A stretch of DNA of 62,721 nt. Origin: Acinetobacter lwoffii. GTDB taxonomy: Bacteria > Pseudomonadota > Gammaproteobacteria > Pseudomonadales > Moraxellaceae. The stretch's first letter is position 1. Every line of letters starts with the position of its first letter. The position numbers were made by a program, and so were the translations under genes. This document shows positions 41,879 through 51,798 of this stretch, in pieces. The stretch spans positions 1 through 62,721 of the forward strand of contig NZ_DCLL01000002.1 in assembly GCF_002321025.1 (NCBI RefSeq), in the 5' to 3' direction. A model generated the notes under the pieces. The model worked only from the letters and a program-made list of their open reading frames with translations. It made no database searches and had not been told where the DNA came from.

Positions 41879-44581
41879 TTAGTTCTCCTCTTTGTAGTCA
41901 GCAACAGCATGTACACATGGGGTTTCCTGCGGTGCCCAAGCCACTGGACGATCTGTATCAAGCTCGAAAGTCGAGATCGCATCTTTTACCAGGCGCGCAT
42001 CAACTTCACCTTCATCTGCCAGTTTTTTCAAAGTTGCCACCACAATATGGGCAGCATCAACACCGAAGTAACTACGCAAGTTGGCACGTGTATCTGAACG
42101 GCCATAACCGTCAGTACCCAATGCTACGAATGGACGGCCATCTGGAAGATAAGCACGAATCTGTTCGCTATAAGCACGCATATGATCGGTTGCAGACACG
42201 ACGATACCTTCAGTACCGCGAAGCTGTTTCGATACCCATGCTTCTTTTACGTCTTCAGCCAGCGGATGCAAGCGGTTGTATTCTTCACATGCCATACCGT
42301 CACGTGCCAGTTCATTGAAGCTGGTCACGCTGTAGACATTTGAATGAATTTGATATTCTTCACGCAGAATCTTCGCCGCCTTGATCACTTCACGCAGGAT
42401 TACACCTGAGCCCAGTAACTGAACAGTGGCTTTTTCATCTTCTTCCAGTAAGTACATACCACGCTTAATGCCTTCTTCAACACCTTTTGGCATTTCCGGA
42501 TGCTCGTAGTTTTCGTTCATCACGGTCAGGTAATAGAACACACGTTCCTGGTTCACATACATACGCTGTAAACCGTCATGCACGATCACTGCCAATTCAT
42601 AACCGAAACATGGGTCATAAGAGACACAGTTTGGAATGGTATTGGCCAAGATGTGTGAGTGACCATCCTGATGCTGTAAGCCTTCACCGTTCAGTGTCGT
42701 ACGACCCGCAGTTGCACCCAGCAAGAAGCCTTGTGCCTGTGCATCGCCGGCTGCCCAGGCAATATCACCAATACGCTGGAAACCAAACATCGAGTAGTAC
42801 ATGTACATCGGAATCATTGGCAGGTTATTGGTTGAATAACTGGTCGCCAACGCTGCCCATGCACTCATCGCACCGGCTTCGTTAATCCCTTCCTGCAACA
42901 TGTGACCGTCTTTGGCTTCACGGTAATGCATCAGCTGTTCTTGGTCTTCCGGAGTATATTTCTGGCCATGCGCGGCATAAATACCGAGCTGACGGAACAT
43001 ACCTTCCAGACCGAAAGTACGGGCTTCATCTGGAACAATTGGAACAACGCGGTCTTTAATCGCTTTCTCTTTAAGAAGTGCAGAGATTAAACGCACCATC
43101 ACCATTGTGGTGGATTGTTCTTTACCATTTGAACCGGCCAAGACCGAATCAAATACTGAAAGTCCAGGAATCGCCAGCTGTTCGCTTTCCTTACGACGTG
43201 CAGGCAGGTAGCCACCTAGCGCCTCACGACGCGCCTTCATATATTTCAATTCAGGGGAATTTTCGCTTGGACGGTAGAACGGTACTTCTTCAAGCTGTTC
43301 ATCAGTGAAAGGAAGGTTGAAACGGTCACGCACGTATTTCAAAGAATTGATTTGCATCTTCTTGATTTGGTGAGTTTTGTTGACTGCTTCGATTTCTTCC
43401 GACAAACCATAACCTTTCACGGTTTTTGCCAGAATCACGGTCGGCTGACCTTTGGCCGTACATGCTTCGGCATAAGCAGCAAAGACTTTGTACGGGTCGT
43501 GACCACCGCGGTTCAGATTATCAATATCTTCGTCGCTTAAGTCTTTAACCAACTCAGCTGCTTCTGGATATTTGCCGAAGAACTTTTCACGCGCGTAAGC
43601 ACCACCTTTTACCTGGTAACGCTGGAAATCGCCATCAACTGCTTCTTCCATCACTGCTTTCAGTGCACCGGATTTATCTTTATCCAGTAGTGGATCCCAA
43701 TGACGGCCCCACACAACTTTAATCACACGCCAGCCTGCGCCGCGGAATAATGACTCAAGTTCCTGAATGATCTTGCCATTACCACGTACCGGACCATCCA
43801 GACGTTGCAAGTTACAGTTCACTACCCAAATCAGGTTGTCGAGCTTTTCGCGACCTGCCAGAGAAATTGCACCCAAGCTTTCCGGCTCGTCCATCTCACC
43901 ATCACCCAGATAAGCCCAAACCTTACGATCTTCTTCTTTAATCAGGCCACGGTTCATCAGGTACTTTTGGATATGTGCCTGATAAATCGACATGATTGGA
44001 CCCAGACCCATCGATACGGTCGGGAACTGCCAGTAGTCCGGCATCAAATAAGGATGCGGATAAGATGGCAGACCTTTACCGCCTACTTCACGACGGAAAT
44101 TATTCAGATGCTCTTCAGTCAAACGGCCTTCTAAAAATGAACGCGCGTAAATACCCGGTGCACAGTGACCTTGATAATAGATCATGTCGCCGCCAAAGCT
44201 ATCGCTATTGGCACGGAAGAAGTGGTTAAAGCCCACATCATAAAGGGTTGCGGAAGAAGCAAAACTCGCTAGGTGACCACCGAGATCGTCACCGGTTTTA
44301 TTCGCGCGTAATACCATTGCCAAGGCATTCCAGCGGATCAGCGCGCGAATACGGCGCTCCATGTCCTGGTCGCCTGGCATTGCAGGCTGTTCTTCAACAG
44401 AAATCGTATTTAAGTAGGGAGTATTTAAACGCTGAATAGGAACATGCTTTGCAATTGCGCGTTGATAAAGTTTTTCTAACAAAAATGCTGCACGCTCAGT
44501 GCCCATGTGCTGCAAAACAGAGTCAAATGCATCTTGCCATTCTTGGGTTTCTTGCGCGTCTGTATCGCCATAAAACGCCAT
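41879..44581 (-). CDS. aceE: pyruvate dehydrogenase E1, homodimeric type
   Basis: A 900-residue thiamine-diphosphate enzyme that decarboxylates pyruvate and acetylates the lipoyl groups of E2. The cofactor motif GDGEMDEPESLGAI...NCNLQRLDGPV is present, as are RWNALAMVLRAN near the N-terminus and LVATSYSTNNLPMIPMYMYY-type E1 features in the middle. Length equals typical AceE (about 890). It is first gene of aceE-aceF. A promoter candidate lies at 44709-44736, giving a leader of about 120 bases. Confidence 0.97.
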   Translation of the reverse strand: MAFYGDTDAQETQEWQDAFDSVLQHMGTERAAFLLEKLYQRAIAKHVPIQRLNTPYLNTISVEEQPAMPGDQDMERRIRALIRWNALAMVLRANKTGDDLGGHLASFASSATLYDVGFNHFFRANSDSFGGDMIYYQGHCAPGIYARSFLEGRLTEEHLNNFRREVGGKGLPSYPHPYLMPDYWQFPTVSMGLGPIMSIYQAHIQKYLMNRGLIKEEDRKVWAYLGDGEMDEPESLGAISLAGREKLDNLIWVVNCNLQRLDGPVRGNGKIIQELESLFRGAGWRVIKVVWGRHWDPLLDKDKSGALKAVMEEAVDGDFQRYQVKGGAYAREKFFGKYPEAAELVKDLSDEDIDNLNRGGHDPYKVFAAYAEACTAKGQPTVILAKTVKGYGLSEEIEAVNKTHQIKKMQINSLKYVRDRFNLPFTDEQLEEVPFYRPSENSPELKYMKARREALGGYLPARRKESEQLAIPGLSVFDSVLAGSNGKEQSTTMVMVRLISALLKEKAIKDRVVPIVPDEARTFGLEGMFRQLGIYAAHGQKYTPEDQEQLMHYREAKDGHMLQEGINEAGAMSAWAALATSYSTNNLPMIPMYMYYSMFGFQRIGDIAWAAGDAQAQGFLLGATAGRTTLNGEGLQHQDGHSHILANTIPNCVSYDPCFGYELAVIVHDGLQRMYVNQERVFYYLTVMNENYEHPEMPKGVEEGIKRGMYLLEEDEKATVQLLGSGVILREVIKAAKILREEYQIHSNVYSVTSFNELARDGMACEEYNRLHPLAEDVKEAWVSKQLRGTEGIVVSATDHMRAYSEQIRAYLPDGRPFVALGTDGYGRSDTRANLRSYFGVDAAHIVVATLKKLADEGEVDARLVKDAISTFELDTDRPVAWAPQETPCVHAVADYKEEN

Positions 44582-44708
44582 AATCTACAGTTCCTAAAAG
44601 CCTAATCTAATGTCTTATATGTACCATATTTAAGACCTCTGCAGGTATGGCCTTAGCTGAATGCGATTTAGCAGTACTATTTAGGAACTAAATGATGGGT
44701 GACGTATA

Positions 44709-44736
44709 ATTACACTACATAACAAAAAATAGTCAA
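44709..44736 (-). promoter_or_regulatory. predicted promoter of aceE-aceF
   Basis: On the minus strand TTGACT (44736-44731), 16 bases, TGTAAT (44714-44709). The rest of the spacer between aceE and the M23 gene shows only the terminator at 44804. Confidence 0.5.
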
Positions 44737-44803
44737 TAAAGGCGATTTATTATACAATCATTATAATAGTTGGTGATAATATGAGACTTAAAATTGATAA
44801 AAC

Positions 44804-44833
44804 AAAAAGCCCTTCAAGTTGACTTGAAGAGCC
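44804..44833 (-). terminator. intrinsic terminator of the M23 peptidase gene
   Basis: On the minus strand GGCTCTTCAAG and CTTGAAGGGC-type arms (one wobble) are followed by TTTTTG. It lies about 75 bases after the stop codon. Confidence 0.7.
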
Positions 44834-44908
44834 TGCAGTTTAAACGCTTTAAAATGCTTATTGGAGGTTTTTATGTATAGAGATGCTTCTTGTTATTCAG
44901 GTCTATAC

Positions 44909-45592
44909 TTAAGGTAACATGGCCAAATAAGTAGATGGGTTTTTACGTTGACCGTCTTTTACTACTTCATAATGTAAGTGTGGACCGGTACAGCGACCAG
45001 TACAGCCAACGTTGGCAATATGATCACCTGCTTGCACCTGCTCTCCCACACGTGCAATAAGACGTGAAGCATGGGCATAGCGCGTTAAATAGCCATTGCC
45101 ATGATTGATTTCAACGTATTGACCATAACCTGTGCCCCAACCTGATTTGGTCACAATTCCTGGACCTGTTGCATAGATTGGTGTACCACTTGGCGCTGCA
45201 AGATCAAGGCCTGAATGATTTTCAGCACGGCCACTCATGGTACGGCCACCGTAATTTGAACTTACGCGAGAATTAGGTAAAGGATGAGAAATTAGCCAAG
45301 AATAAGCACTGTTTGCTGCCGCTTTATTGGATGAAGTATTGGCATACTTCTGAGCAAGCGTTCGATTGTTCAGTTCAACTGGTTTCTCACGAAGTTGAAC
45401 ATTCAATTTAGTCTGTGCTGGAATATCGATATCATCTGGATGAGTATATGCACCCTGTGCCAGAGTACGCGTCAATTGCTCGATACGATCTGTTGAACCA
45501 TTTTCTTGATTTAGATTGACTAAATCTGCGAACGCAACCGAAGCCGCTGAAACTGATAAAGAAAATGCCAACAAAATACGTCGCATATGCAT
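44909..45592 (-). CDS. M23-family (LytM-type) peptidase
   Basis: A 227-residue secreted protein. A signal peptide of about 24 residues (ending SVAFA) is followed by a linker and a C-terminal zinc metallopeptidase domain with HSGLDLAAPSGTPIYA (first metal ligands H and D) and the H-x-H of GPHLHYEVV. These endopeptidases cut peptidoglycan cross-links or act as amidase activators; since the metal ligands are kept, catalysis is likely. GAGAGG precedes the ATG at 45592; a second ATG two codons on is also possible. It is divergent from the dciA gene and close to the lpxC/fts cluster, in keeping with a cell-wall role. Confidence 0.88.
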   Translation of the reverse strand: MHMRRILLAFSLSVSAASVAFADLVNLNQENGSTDRIEQLTRTLAQGAYTHPDDIDIPAQTKLNVQLREKPVELNNRTLAQKYANTSSNKAAANSAYSWLISHPLPNSRVSSNYGGRTMSGRAENHSGLDLAAPSGTPIYATGPGIVTKSGWGTGYGQYVEINHGNGYLTRYAHASRLIARVGEQVQAGDHIANVGCTGRCTGPHLHYEVVKDGQRKNPSTYLAMLP

Positions 45593-45699
45593 AAAAAACC
45601 TCTCTAAACTGCTTTAATCGAGTTCCTTGAAGATCTCTATCCTTGATATCCACTAAAAGAAGCGCATAAGATTAAGACATAAATATGTAGGAATCATGT

Positions 45700-46140
45700 A
45701 TGTCGGAACCTGTCAACGTTTTTCAACAAACAAGAAAACAGATAAAAACAGGAAACTTTTCGTTTCTCTCATCACAAGTCGCTGCCTGGCAGAAACTTAC
45801 GAAACTCGTACAACCGTTATTGCCCCAACCGGAACGCTGGCAAGTTGTCTGCTATCAAAATGGTGTGTTAACGATTACCGGTGAAAACCAGGCCATGATC
45901 AGTCAATTGGCCTATCTTCAAAAGCAATACATTTCACAACTCTCTCAAATAAATGAATTAACAGATCTCACTAAACTTCAAGTTTGCTTGCGGAATCCTT
46001 CGCAAACATCACCTGTTTCACCAACACCTGAAAGAGCCTTAAATGCAGAAACACAGGAATTACTTCGTAGTGCTGCTGACTTTATAAGCGACCCTAAGCT
46101 TAGCCAAGCTTTACTACGTTTGGCAAGCAATAAAAAGTAA
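45700..46140 (+). CDS. dciA: DciA-like replicative helicase loader (DUF721)
   Basis: A 146-residue protein with the DUF721 fold over residues 25-110 (WQKLTKLVQPLLPQPERWQV, then CYQNGVLTITGENQAMISQLAYLQKQ). DciA is the ancestral loader of the DnaB helicase in bacteria that lack DnaC, as Acinetobacter does. Its position beside lpxC mirrors the Pseudomonas layout, which supports the assignment. The C-terminal 40 residues are low-complexity and helical. The start at 45700 has AGGA upstream. It converges with lpxC. Confidence 0.8.
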   Translation: MSEPVNVFQQTRKQIKTGNFSFLSSQVAAWQKLTKLVQPLLPQPERWQVVCYQNGVLTITGENQAMISQLAYLQKQYISQLSQINELTDLTKLQVCLRNPSQTSPVSPTPERALNAETQELLRSAADFISDPKLSQALLRLASNKK

Positions 46141-46239
46141 CATAGCAATCAAATGTAATAAATTAAAAAGCAAACATTATGTGATGTGTATCACAGTATT
46201 AAAGCAATAACAAAAACATAAAGACACAAACACAATGAC

Positions 46240-47142
46240 TTATGTCACATTCACATACATGATTGGACAATTGGCTTCGTCATCAAATGTTACAATTTCA
46301 TAGCAGCTTGGATCACTTTTCACATTGCGTAAAAGTTGATTATTCAAGGCATGTCCAGATTTGTAACCATCAAATTTGGCAATAATCTGATGTCCGAGCA
46401 AGTATAAATCACCCACAGCATCCAGAATTTTATGACGTACAAATTCGTCCGAGAAACGCAAACCTTCTTCATTAACGACCCCAGTTTCATCTACACCAAT
46501 GGCATTTTCCAGACTGGCACCTAGTGCCAAATTATTGGCTTTGAGATAATCCAGATCTTTCATAAAGCCAAAGGTACGCGCTTCACTGACTTCATAAACG
46601 AAGGTTTCAGTAGAAAAATCGATGCTGGCGGACTGATGTTCTTTTTTAAAGGCAGGATGATCAAAATCAATGGTGAAATTCAGCTGAAAGCCCTCATGTG
46701 GGCTAAAAATGGCACGCTTGTCATCAATCAGCGCTTCAACCGGTTTAATAATCTTGACGAATTTTTTAGCGGCATCCAGCTCTTGCAAACCGCCCTGCAT
46801 GAGCAGGTAAATAAACGGACCTGCACTGCCATCCATAATCGGGACTTCAGAAGCCGATACTTCAATAATCAGGTTATCAATGCCCAGACCAGCGATCGCA
46901 CTCATGACATGTTCAATGGTGCCTACTTTGGCATTTTCCTGAACCAGGTTTGAGCACATAAAGGCTTCCTGAATCAGCATGGCATCAGCAGGAATGTCCA
47001 CCGGCGGAGTCAGGTCTATACGACGAAACACAATTCCCCCATCGGCATGGTGCGGCACAAAGTTAATCATGACTTTTTGCCCACTGTGAAGACCGATTCC
47101 GCTCGCTTTCACGACACGTTTCAGGGTACGTTGTTTCAACAT
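46240..47142 (-). CDS. lpxC: UDP-3-O-acyl-N-acetylglucosamine deacetylase
   Basis: A 300-residue zinc hydrolase for the committed step of lipid A synthesis. Motifs are SGIGLHSGQKV at the N-terminus, EHVMSAIAGLGIDN (Zn ligand His), ASEVPIMDGSAGPF, and HKILDAVGDLYLLGH with further Zn ligands, then the catalytic late His in KSGHALNNQLL. Length is usual. It closes the division cluster but is separated from ftsZ by a strong terminator, so it has its own promoter. In Acinetobacter, loss of this gene gives lipooligosaccharide-free, colistin-resistant cells (established knowledge). Confidence 0.97.
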   Translation of the reverse strand: MLKQRTLKRVVKASGIGLHSGQKVMINFVPHHADGGIVFRRIDLTPPVDIPADAMLIQEAFMCSNLVQENAKVGTIEHVMSAIAGLGIDNLIIEVSASEVPIMDGSAGPFIYLLMQGGLQELDAAKKFVKIIKPVEALIDDKRAIFSPHEGFQLNFTIDFDHPAFKKEHQSASIDFSTETFVYEVSEARTFGFMKDLDYLKANNLALGASLENAIGVDETGVVNEEGLRFSDEFVRHKILDAVGDLYLLGHQIIAKFDGYKSGHALNNQLLRNVKSDPSCYEIVTFDDEANCPIMYVNVT

Positions 47143-47208
47143 GCTTTTATCATCTGTTCATCTATAAAACCGCTATACGTTAGCATATTTGGCCATTGAT
47201 AAAAAACA

Positions 47209-47234
47209 AAAAGGTGGCTTAAAAGCCACCTTTC
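47209..47234 (-). terminator. intrinsic terminator of ftsZ
   Basis: AAAGGTGGCTT and AAGCCACCTTT around a short loop. On the minus strand the T run leads away from ftsZ. Confidence 0.85.
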
Positions 47235-47268
47235 CTGTCTAATCCATCTAAACACATGATGTTACATG

Positions 47269-48462
47269 TTATTTACGCTGTTGATTCTTAAGATAATCCT
47301 GAATGCTCATTGGCGTTGGGCGCGGGCTAGAAACTGAAGCTGCTGCTGGATTCGCTGCTGCACCTGTTTCATGCTGCTGACGCTGAATTGCCGGTACATC
47401 ATCATCTTCCACCACAGCCTGTGCAGCTGCTGCTGGACGAGTTGCCTGTACATTGGTACGTTTGGTCGGTTCAACTGAATCCGCTGCATGACGGGTGAGA
47501 CCCGTTGCAATCACAGTCACGCTGATTTCATCACGCGCATCCGGATCAAAAACGGTACCGTAGAACACCTGACCCTCATCTAAATCGACAATCTGGTTCA
47601 CAACATCGGTAATTTCTTCAATTTCACCGAAAGTCACATCATCACCACCGGTCACGTTGATCAGAATACCTTTGGCATTCATGATAGTCACGTTGTCGAG
47701 TAATGGACTGCGGATCGCCTGCTCAGCAGCCTGACGTGCACGGTTCTCACCACGACCCAGACCCACACCCATCATGGCATAACCACGTGTGCTCATGGCT
47801 GTTTTCAAGTCAGCAAAGTCAAGGTTGATATGGCCAGGACGGACGACTAAATCAAAAATACTGCGTACTGCATTCAGTAGAACATCATCCGCTTTTTTAT
47901 ATGCATCTTTCATTGAAATATCACGGAAGACTTTCAATAAACGCTGGTTTGGAATGATGATCAATGAGTCTACATGCTGCTCAAGGGCTTCGATGCCTTT
48001 TTCAGCAGACTGTAGACGGCGCTTACCTTCAAAGTTAAATGGCGTGGTCACGACACCAACGGTCAGGATACCCATTTCTTTCGCAATTTCAGCCACGACT
48101 GGCGCTGCACCGGTACCGGTACCACCGCCCATACCCGCAGTAACAAAGACCATATCGGTCCCTTCAAGCTGCTGGCGGATCAGTTCACGGCTTTCTTCTG
48201 CTGCGGTCTGGCCGACTTGCGGATTTGCACCTGCACCCAGACCACGGGTACTTTGCTCGCCCAGCTGAATTTTAAATTCGGCTTCCATGCGATCCAATGC
48301 CTGCTTGTCCGTATTGGCACAAACAAACTTTACGCCCTGGATATCGGACTGCAACATATGTTGTACAGCATTACCACCCGCACCACCTACACCAAACACA
48401 GTGAAACGGGCTTGACCATTGCTATCGCTATGATCGTCTTCGAAAAATTCAAATGAGGCCAT
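47269..48462 (-). CDS. ftsZ: cell-division GTPase FtsZ
   Basis: A 397-residue tubulin-like protein that forms the division ring. The start of the GTPase domain has FGVGGAGGNAVQHM, and the tubulin signature GGGTGTGAAPVVAEIAKE is intact. The T7 loop NLDFADLKTAM carries the catalytic Asp. A Gln/Ala-rich linker of about 60 residues leads to the C-terminal peptide SIQDYLKNQ, the docking site for FtsA/ZipA. It lies downstream of ftsA with a 160-base gap likely to hold a promoter. Confidence 0.98.
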   Translation of the reverse strand: MASFEFFEDDHSDSNGQARFTVFGVGGAGGNAVQHMLQSDIQGVKFVCANTDKQALDRMEAEFKIQLGEQSTRGLGAGANPQVGQTAAEESRELIRQQLEGTDMVFVTAGMGGGTGTGAAPVVAEIAKEMGILTVGVVTTPFNFEGKRRLQSAEKGIEALEQHVDSLIIIPNQRLLKVFRDISMKDAYKKADDVLLNAVRSIFDLVVRPGHINLDFADLKTAMSTRGYAMMGVGLGRGENRARQAAEQAIRSPLLDNVTIMNAKGILINVTGGDDVTFGEIEEITDVVNQIVDLDEGQVFYGTVFDPDARDEISVTVIATGLTRHAADSVEPTKRTNVQATRPAAAAQAVVEDDDVPAIQRQQHETGAAANPAAASVSSPRPTPMSIQDYLKNQQRK

Positions 48463-48621
48463 GACCTATAAAATTCCTAATTCATAATTGGCAGTCACTA
48501 AGCCCGTATACTGCCTTAATCTTAATAAAATTGTTTTTAAGAATGCTGCTCATGCGTTCACTTGTCAAGTACAAGCCCGATTAACTACATCTTCCCAACA
48601 ATATTCACAATAAAAATCGAC

Positions 48622-49884
48622 TTAAAAGATTGATTTCAAGGTGTCATTAAAGCCAAACAAGGCTCTTTTGACCCGCTTGGCCAATGACAACCGTTCTACA
48701 TCATCCTGTTCCACAATCGTGTCCTGGGTATCACTCTGACTAAACATCAGCAAGCCCGCCACAGTGCTATATTGTGAGCGACGTAAAGCAGCCTGATGTT
48801 GTTCATCTGCATACACCTGAGTCGGCGGATTACCTAAATGTGCCGAGACTCCCATGGTACGGCGAACAAAACTCACCATCCCTTCGATATGACTGGCATC
48901 ACCGGTCAATACCACACCATGATACAAGCCCTGGAGGGCACCATTTTTTACCAGTTCATCACGCACCAGACCCAGAATTTCTTGATAACGCGCCATGATG
49001 ATTTCGGTCAGCTCGATCCGGCTGATGGTCTGTGGTCCATCAATGCCCTGGAACTGAATCATATGGTCAGGCTTGACCACTTTCAGGTCGACACAGCCAT
49101 ACAATAATTTCAGACGTTCAGCTTCTTCAGTTGTGGTTTGCAATACTGCTGCAATATCACGAGTCACATGTTCACCGCCACGCTGGAAGGTATGGGTTAA
49201 GGCTAGACGACCATCCACATACACTGCAACATTGGTCGTGCCGGCACCTATATCTACTAAGCATACGCCATATTCTTTTTCGTCTTTGAGCAGGCTGGCT
49301 TCGGCGGTGGCCAAGCTCGACACCACCATTTTTTCCACGCCAATATTGGCACCTTTCAGGGCGCGATCAATATTCTGCATGGTACTAATCGGCAGCATCA
49401 TCAGATGATAATGCCCAGTCATGCTATGTGCCGACATACGAATCGGGTTTAGCACCCATTCCGGTGAATCATCCAGCTCAAAACCCAGAGGCACAGCACT
49501 GACCAGATAATGATCTGAAGTCAAATGACTGGCTTTGGCCAATTCCAGTGCACGCACCACTTCACTGGTGGTAATCGCATGCTCGCTATTGTCGATCGAG
49601 GTACGGCCTGAAGCATAAAAGCTTTTTAATTCGGCACTTGGAATAGAGACCCAGGCAGAATGTACACGACATTCCGCCATATCTTCTGCTTCTTGAACGG
49701 CATTTTTAATTGCAGTAATAACTTTATCGAGACTGACAATTTTCCCTTTACTCATGCCTCGGTTACGAGCGGTGGCCATACCAATCACTTGGATATTGTC
49801 TGGCGCGTGTACCTTGCCAATCAAAACTGAAACTTTGTGTGTCCCAATGTCAATCGCCACAACCGAGGGAACAGCTTCACTCAT
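48622..49884 (-). CDS. ftsA: cell-division protein FtsA
   Basis: A 420-residue actin-like ATPase that ties FtsZ to the membrane. Phosphate loops are AIDIGTHKVSVLIGK near the N-terminus and VDIGAGTTNVAVYVDG in the middle; the adenosine motif GVVLTGDASHIEGM follows. The extreme C-terminus is an amphipathic helix (LAKRVKRALFGFNDTLKSIF region) that inserts into the membrane. It follows ftsQ by 70 bases. Confidence 0.97.
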   Translation of the reverse strand: MSEAVPSVVAIDIGTHKVSVLIGKVHAPDNIQVIGMATARNRGMSKGKIVSLDKVITAIKNAVQEAEDMAECRVHSAWVSIPSAELKSFYASGRTSIDNSEHAITTSEVVRALELAKASHLTSDHYLVSAVPLGFELDDSPEWVLNPIRMSAHSMTGHYHLMMLPISTMQNIDRALKGANIGVEKMVVSSLATAEASLLKDEKEYGVCLVDIGAGTTNVAVYVDGRLALTHTFQRGGEHVTRDIAAVLQTTTEEAERLKLLYGCVDLKVVKPDHMIQFQGIDGPQTISRIELTEIIMARYQEILGLVRDELVKNGALQGLYHGVVLTGDASHIEGMVSFVRRTMGVSAHLGNPPTQVYADEQHQAALRRSQYSTVAGLLMFSQSDTQDTIVEQDDVERLSLAKRVKRALFGFNDTLKSIF

Positions 49885-49954
49885 TATTCACTACTACCAT
49901 TACGTGTTTGTTAGATTTATGGCTTTAAATGCCTCTATTTTTTAAAGCCGGTCA

Positions 49955-50809
49955 TTATGGCTTTACTGTTACCTTATTCTCAACGCCCGTGTCATCAATG
50001 GTTACAATAAAATGTCCATTTACAATTTTAGGCGGAATTGAATTTTTCCACTGTATCGACAATCCATTGCGATAACGCAGGTCGATGGCCGAAATTTTAG
50101 ACCAGACTGGCTTTAAATCGCTCTGAGACAGATGACTCAGGCGCTGTAATTTGCTCATGGTCTGATCTTTATCCACAATTATTCTTAAACCCGAATCAAA
50201 CTGCATAAACCAGGTCATTCGCTCGGTGAGATATAATTCTTTTAGACGAATGCCTTGTGGCAAAAATAATTGATTAATTTCATTATAACGACGCATCATG
50301 GTTTCTGCATGGCTCGCCGGCCCATGTAGTAACGGTAATGCCTGATAATTCTTGGGTGTGACTTCCGTGAAAATAACACCACTGTCACTTAATAAACGTC
50401 CTGTCCCCCAACGCGCAATCGCATGATGCGGCATTACCCGCACCCGAATGCCATTTGGCCAGGCTCGGGACACCACGACCCGATCCACCCAGGACAATTC
50501 CAGGGTACGATCACGGATCGCTTCCAGATCCGAAGTAAAATAGTTTTCGGTCACAATCGGTGACACATACTGCATGACCTGACGCTGTTCAGCAGCCGAG
50601 CGCGTACCCACGACACCCAGCTCTGCCACGTCACTATTGGTCATGACTTTATATAAGCCCAATATTCCAAAGGCCAGCACCAGTAGCGCAATACACAACA
50701 ATAACCAGCCACCAAAATTGGTCAGCTTTTCTTTGCGTGTTGGCGGCTTGTCGTGAATTGAAGTAATCGCAGCACGTTTACGGCGCATGGAAACAGGAAG
50801 TTGAGCCAT
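49955..50809 (-). CDS. ftsQ: cell-division protein FtsQ
   Basis: A 284-residue bitopic membrane protein of the FtsQBL complex. A cytoplasmic tail of about 45 residues rich in Lys/Arg comes first, then a single membrane segment (LLLCIALLVLAFGILGLYKV), then the POTRA domain (VVGTRSAAEQRQVMQYV...RTLELSWVDRVVVSRAWPNG) and the beta domain. The start at 50809 lies two bases after the ddlB stop, as is usual; a longer in-frame form would begin inside ddlB. It links septal peptidoglycan enzymes to the ring. Confidence 0.95.
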   Translation of the reverse strand: MAQLPVSMRRKRAAITSIHDKPPTRKEKLTNFGGWLLLCIALLVLAFGILGLYKVMTNSDVAELGVVGTRSAAEQRQVMQYVSPIVTENYFTSDLEAIRDRTLELSWVDRVVVSRAWPNGIRVRVMPHHAIARWGTGRLLSDSGVIFTEVTPKNYQALPLLHGPASHAETMMRRYNEINQLFLPQGIRLKELYLTERMTWFMQFDSGLRIIVDKDQTMSKLQRLSHLSQSDLKPVWSKISAIDLRYRNGLSIQWKNSIPPKIVNGHFIVTIDDTGVENKVTVKP

Positions 50810-50811
50810 AT

Positions 50812-51741
50812 TTAGTGTGCCGAACCAGTCAAGGTCTGTTCCAGAATCGCCACACACAGCTCATCAAAACTGTATCCGACTGCAGCTGCCGCTTTTGGCA
50901 CCAGTGAATGACTGGTCATGCCTGGCACGGTATTCACTTCAAGCAACCAGAAGTTGCCCTGTTCATCCTGCATGGCATCAATCCGGCCCCAACCGCTGGC
51001 ACCGACTGCCTGGAATGCGCGCAAACTTAAGGCTTTTAACTGCTGCTCTTCAGCTTCAGTTAAACCACATGGAATGCCATATTGCACATCATTACGCTGA
51101 TATTTCGCTTCATAATCGTAGAAAGCAACATCTTGAGGCGGTTCAAGACGAATCACAGGTAGCGCCTGACCATTTAAAACCACAATGGTGTATTCACGGC
51201 CGGTAATCCATTTTTCTGCCATCACCACGGCATCATGTTCAGTTGCCTTGGCAATTGCTTCGGCAAAGTCTTCAATTTTTTCGACCTTGCTCATGCCGAT
51301 ACTGGAACCTTCATGCACTGGTTTAATGATGAAAGGCAAGCCTAAAGCATTAACAATCTCGGTCGCATCAGAGTCTTTGGTGACAATGCGATACGGTGCT
51401 GTCGGCAATTCCGAACCCTGCCAGACCTGTTTGGTCTTGACCTTGTCCATGCCAATCGCAGAACCTTGTACGCCGGTACCAGTATACGGCACATTTAACC
51501 ATTCCAGTGCACCCTGGATCTGGCCGTCTTCCCCGCCACGACCATGCAATACAATGAATGCACGGTCATAATTTACCAGCTCTGTGACACTACGCTCCTG
51601 CGGATCAAACGCTTCCGCATTGACTCCTGAACGCACTAATGCCTCAAGTACCGCCGTACCACTGTCTAGAGAAACCTCACGCTCTGCAGATTTACCACCA
51701 AGCAACACGGCAACTTTTCCGAATTTTGAAGCATTTGACAC
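50812..51741 (-). CDS. ddlB: D-alanine-D-alanine ligase
   Basis: A 309-residue ATP-grasp ligase that makes the D-Ala-D-Ala end of the peptidoglycan precursor. Segments: VLLGGKSAEREVSLDSG at the N-terminus, GRGGEDGQIQGALEW, the ATP-binding KPVHEGSSIGMSKV, and the late Mg-binding EVNTVPGMTSHSLVPKAA. Length is that of the DdlB class (about 306). It lies between murC and ftsQ in the division cluster, with short gaps. Confidence 0.97.
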   Translation of the reverse strand: MSNASKFGKVAVLLGGKSAEREVSLDSGTAVLEALVRSGVNAEAFDPQERSVTELVNYDRAFIVLHGRGGEDGQIQGALEWLNVPYTGTGVQGSAIGMDKVKTKQVWQGSELPTAPYRIVTKDSDATEIVNALGLPFIIKPVHEGSSIGMSKVEKIEDFAEAIAKATEHDAVVMAEKWITGREYTIVVLNGQALPVIRLEPPQDVAFYDYEAKYQRNDVQYGIPCGLTEAEEQQLKALSLRAFQAVGASGWGRIDAMQDEQGNFWLLEVNTVPGMTSHSLVPKAAAAVGYSFDELCVAILEQTLTGSAH

Positions 51742-51798
51742 GTTTATATCCTTAAACTTTTTTCAATCTGGTCAATTCAATTCAGTCACACAAGATGA

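Noticed and set aside
41641..42318. Open frame of 225 codons on the plus strand across aceF and aceE
   Set aside because: It covers the junction of two certain genes on the other strand, with composition typical of antisense shadow.
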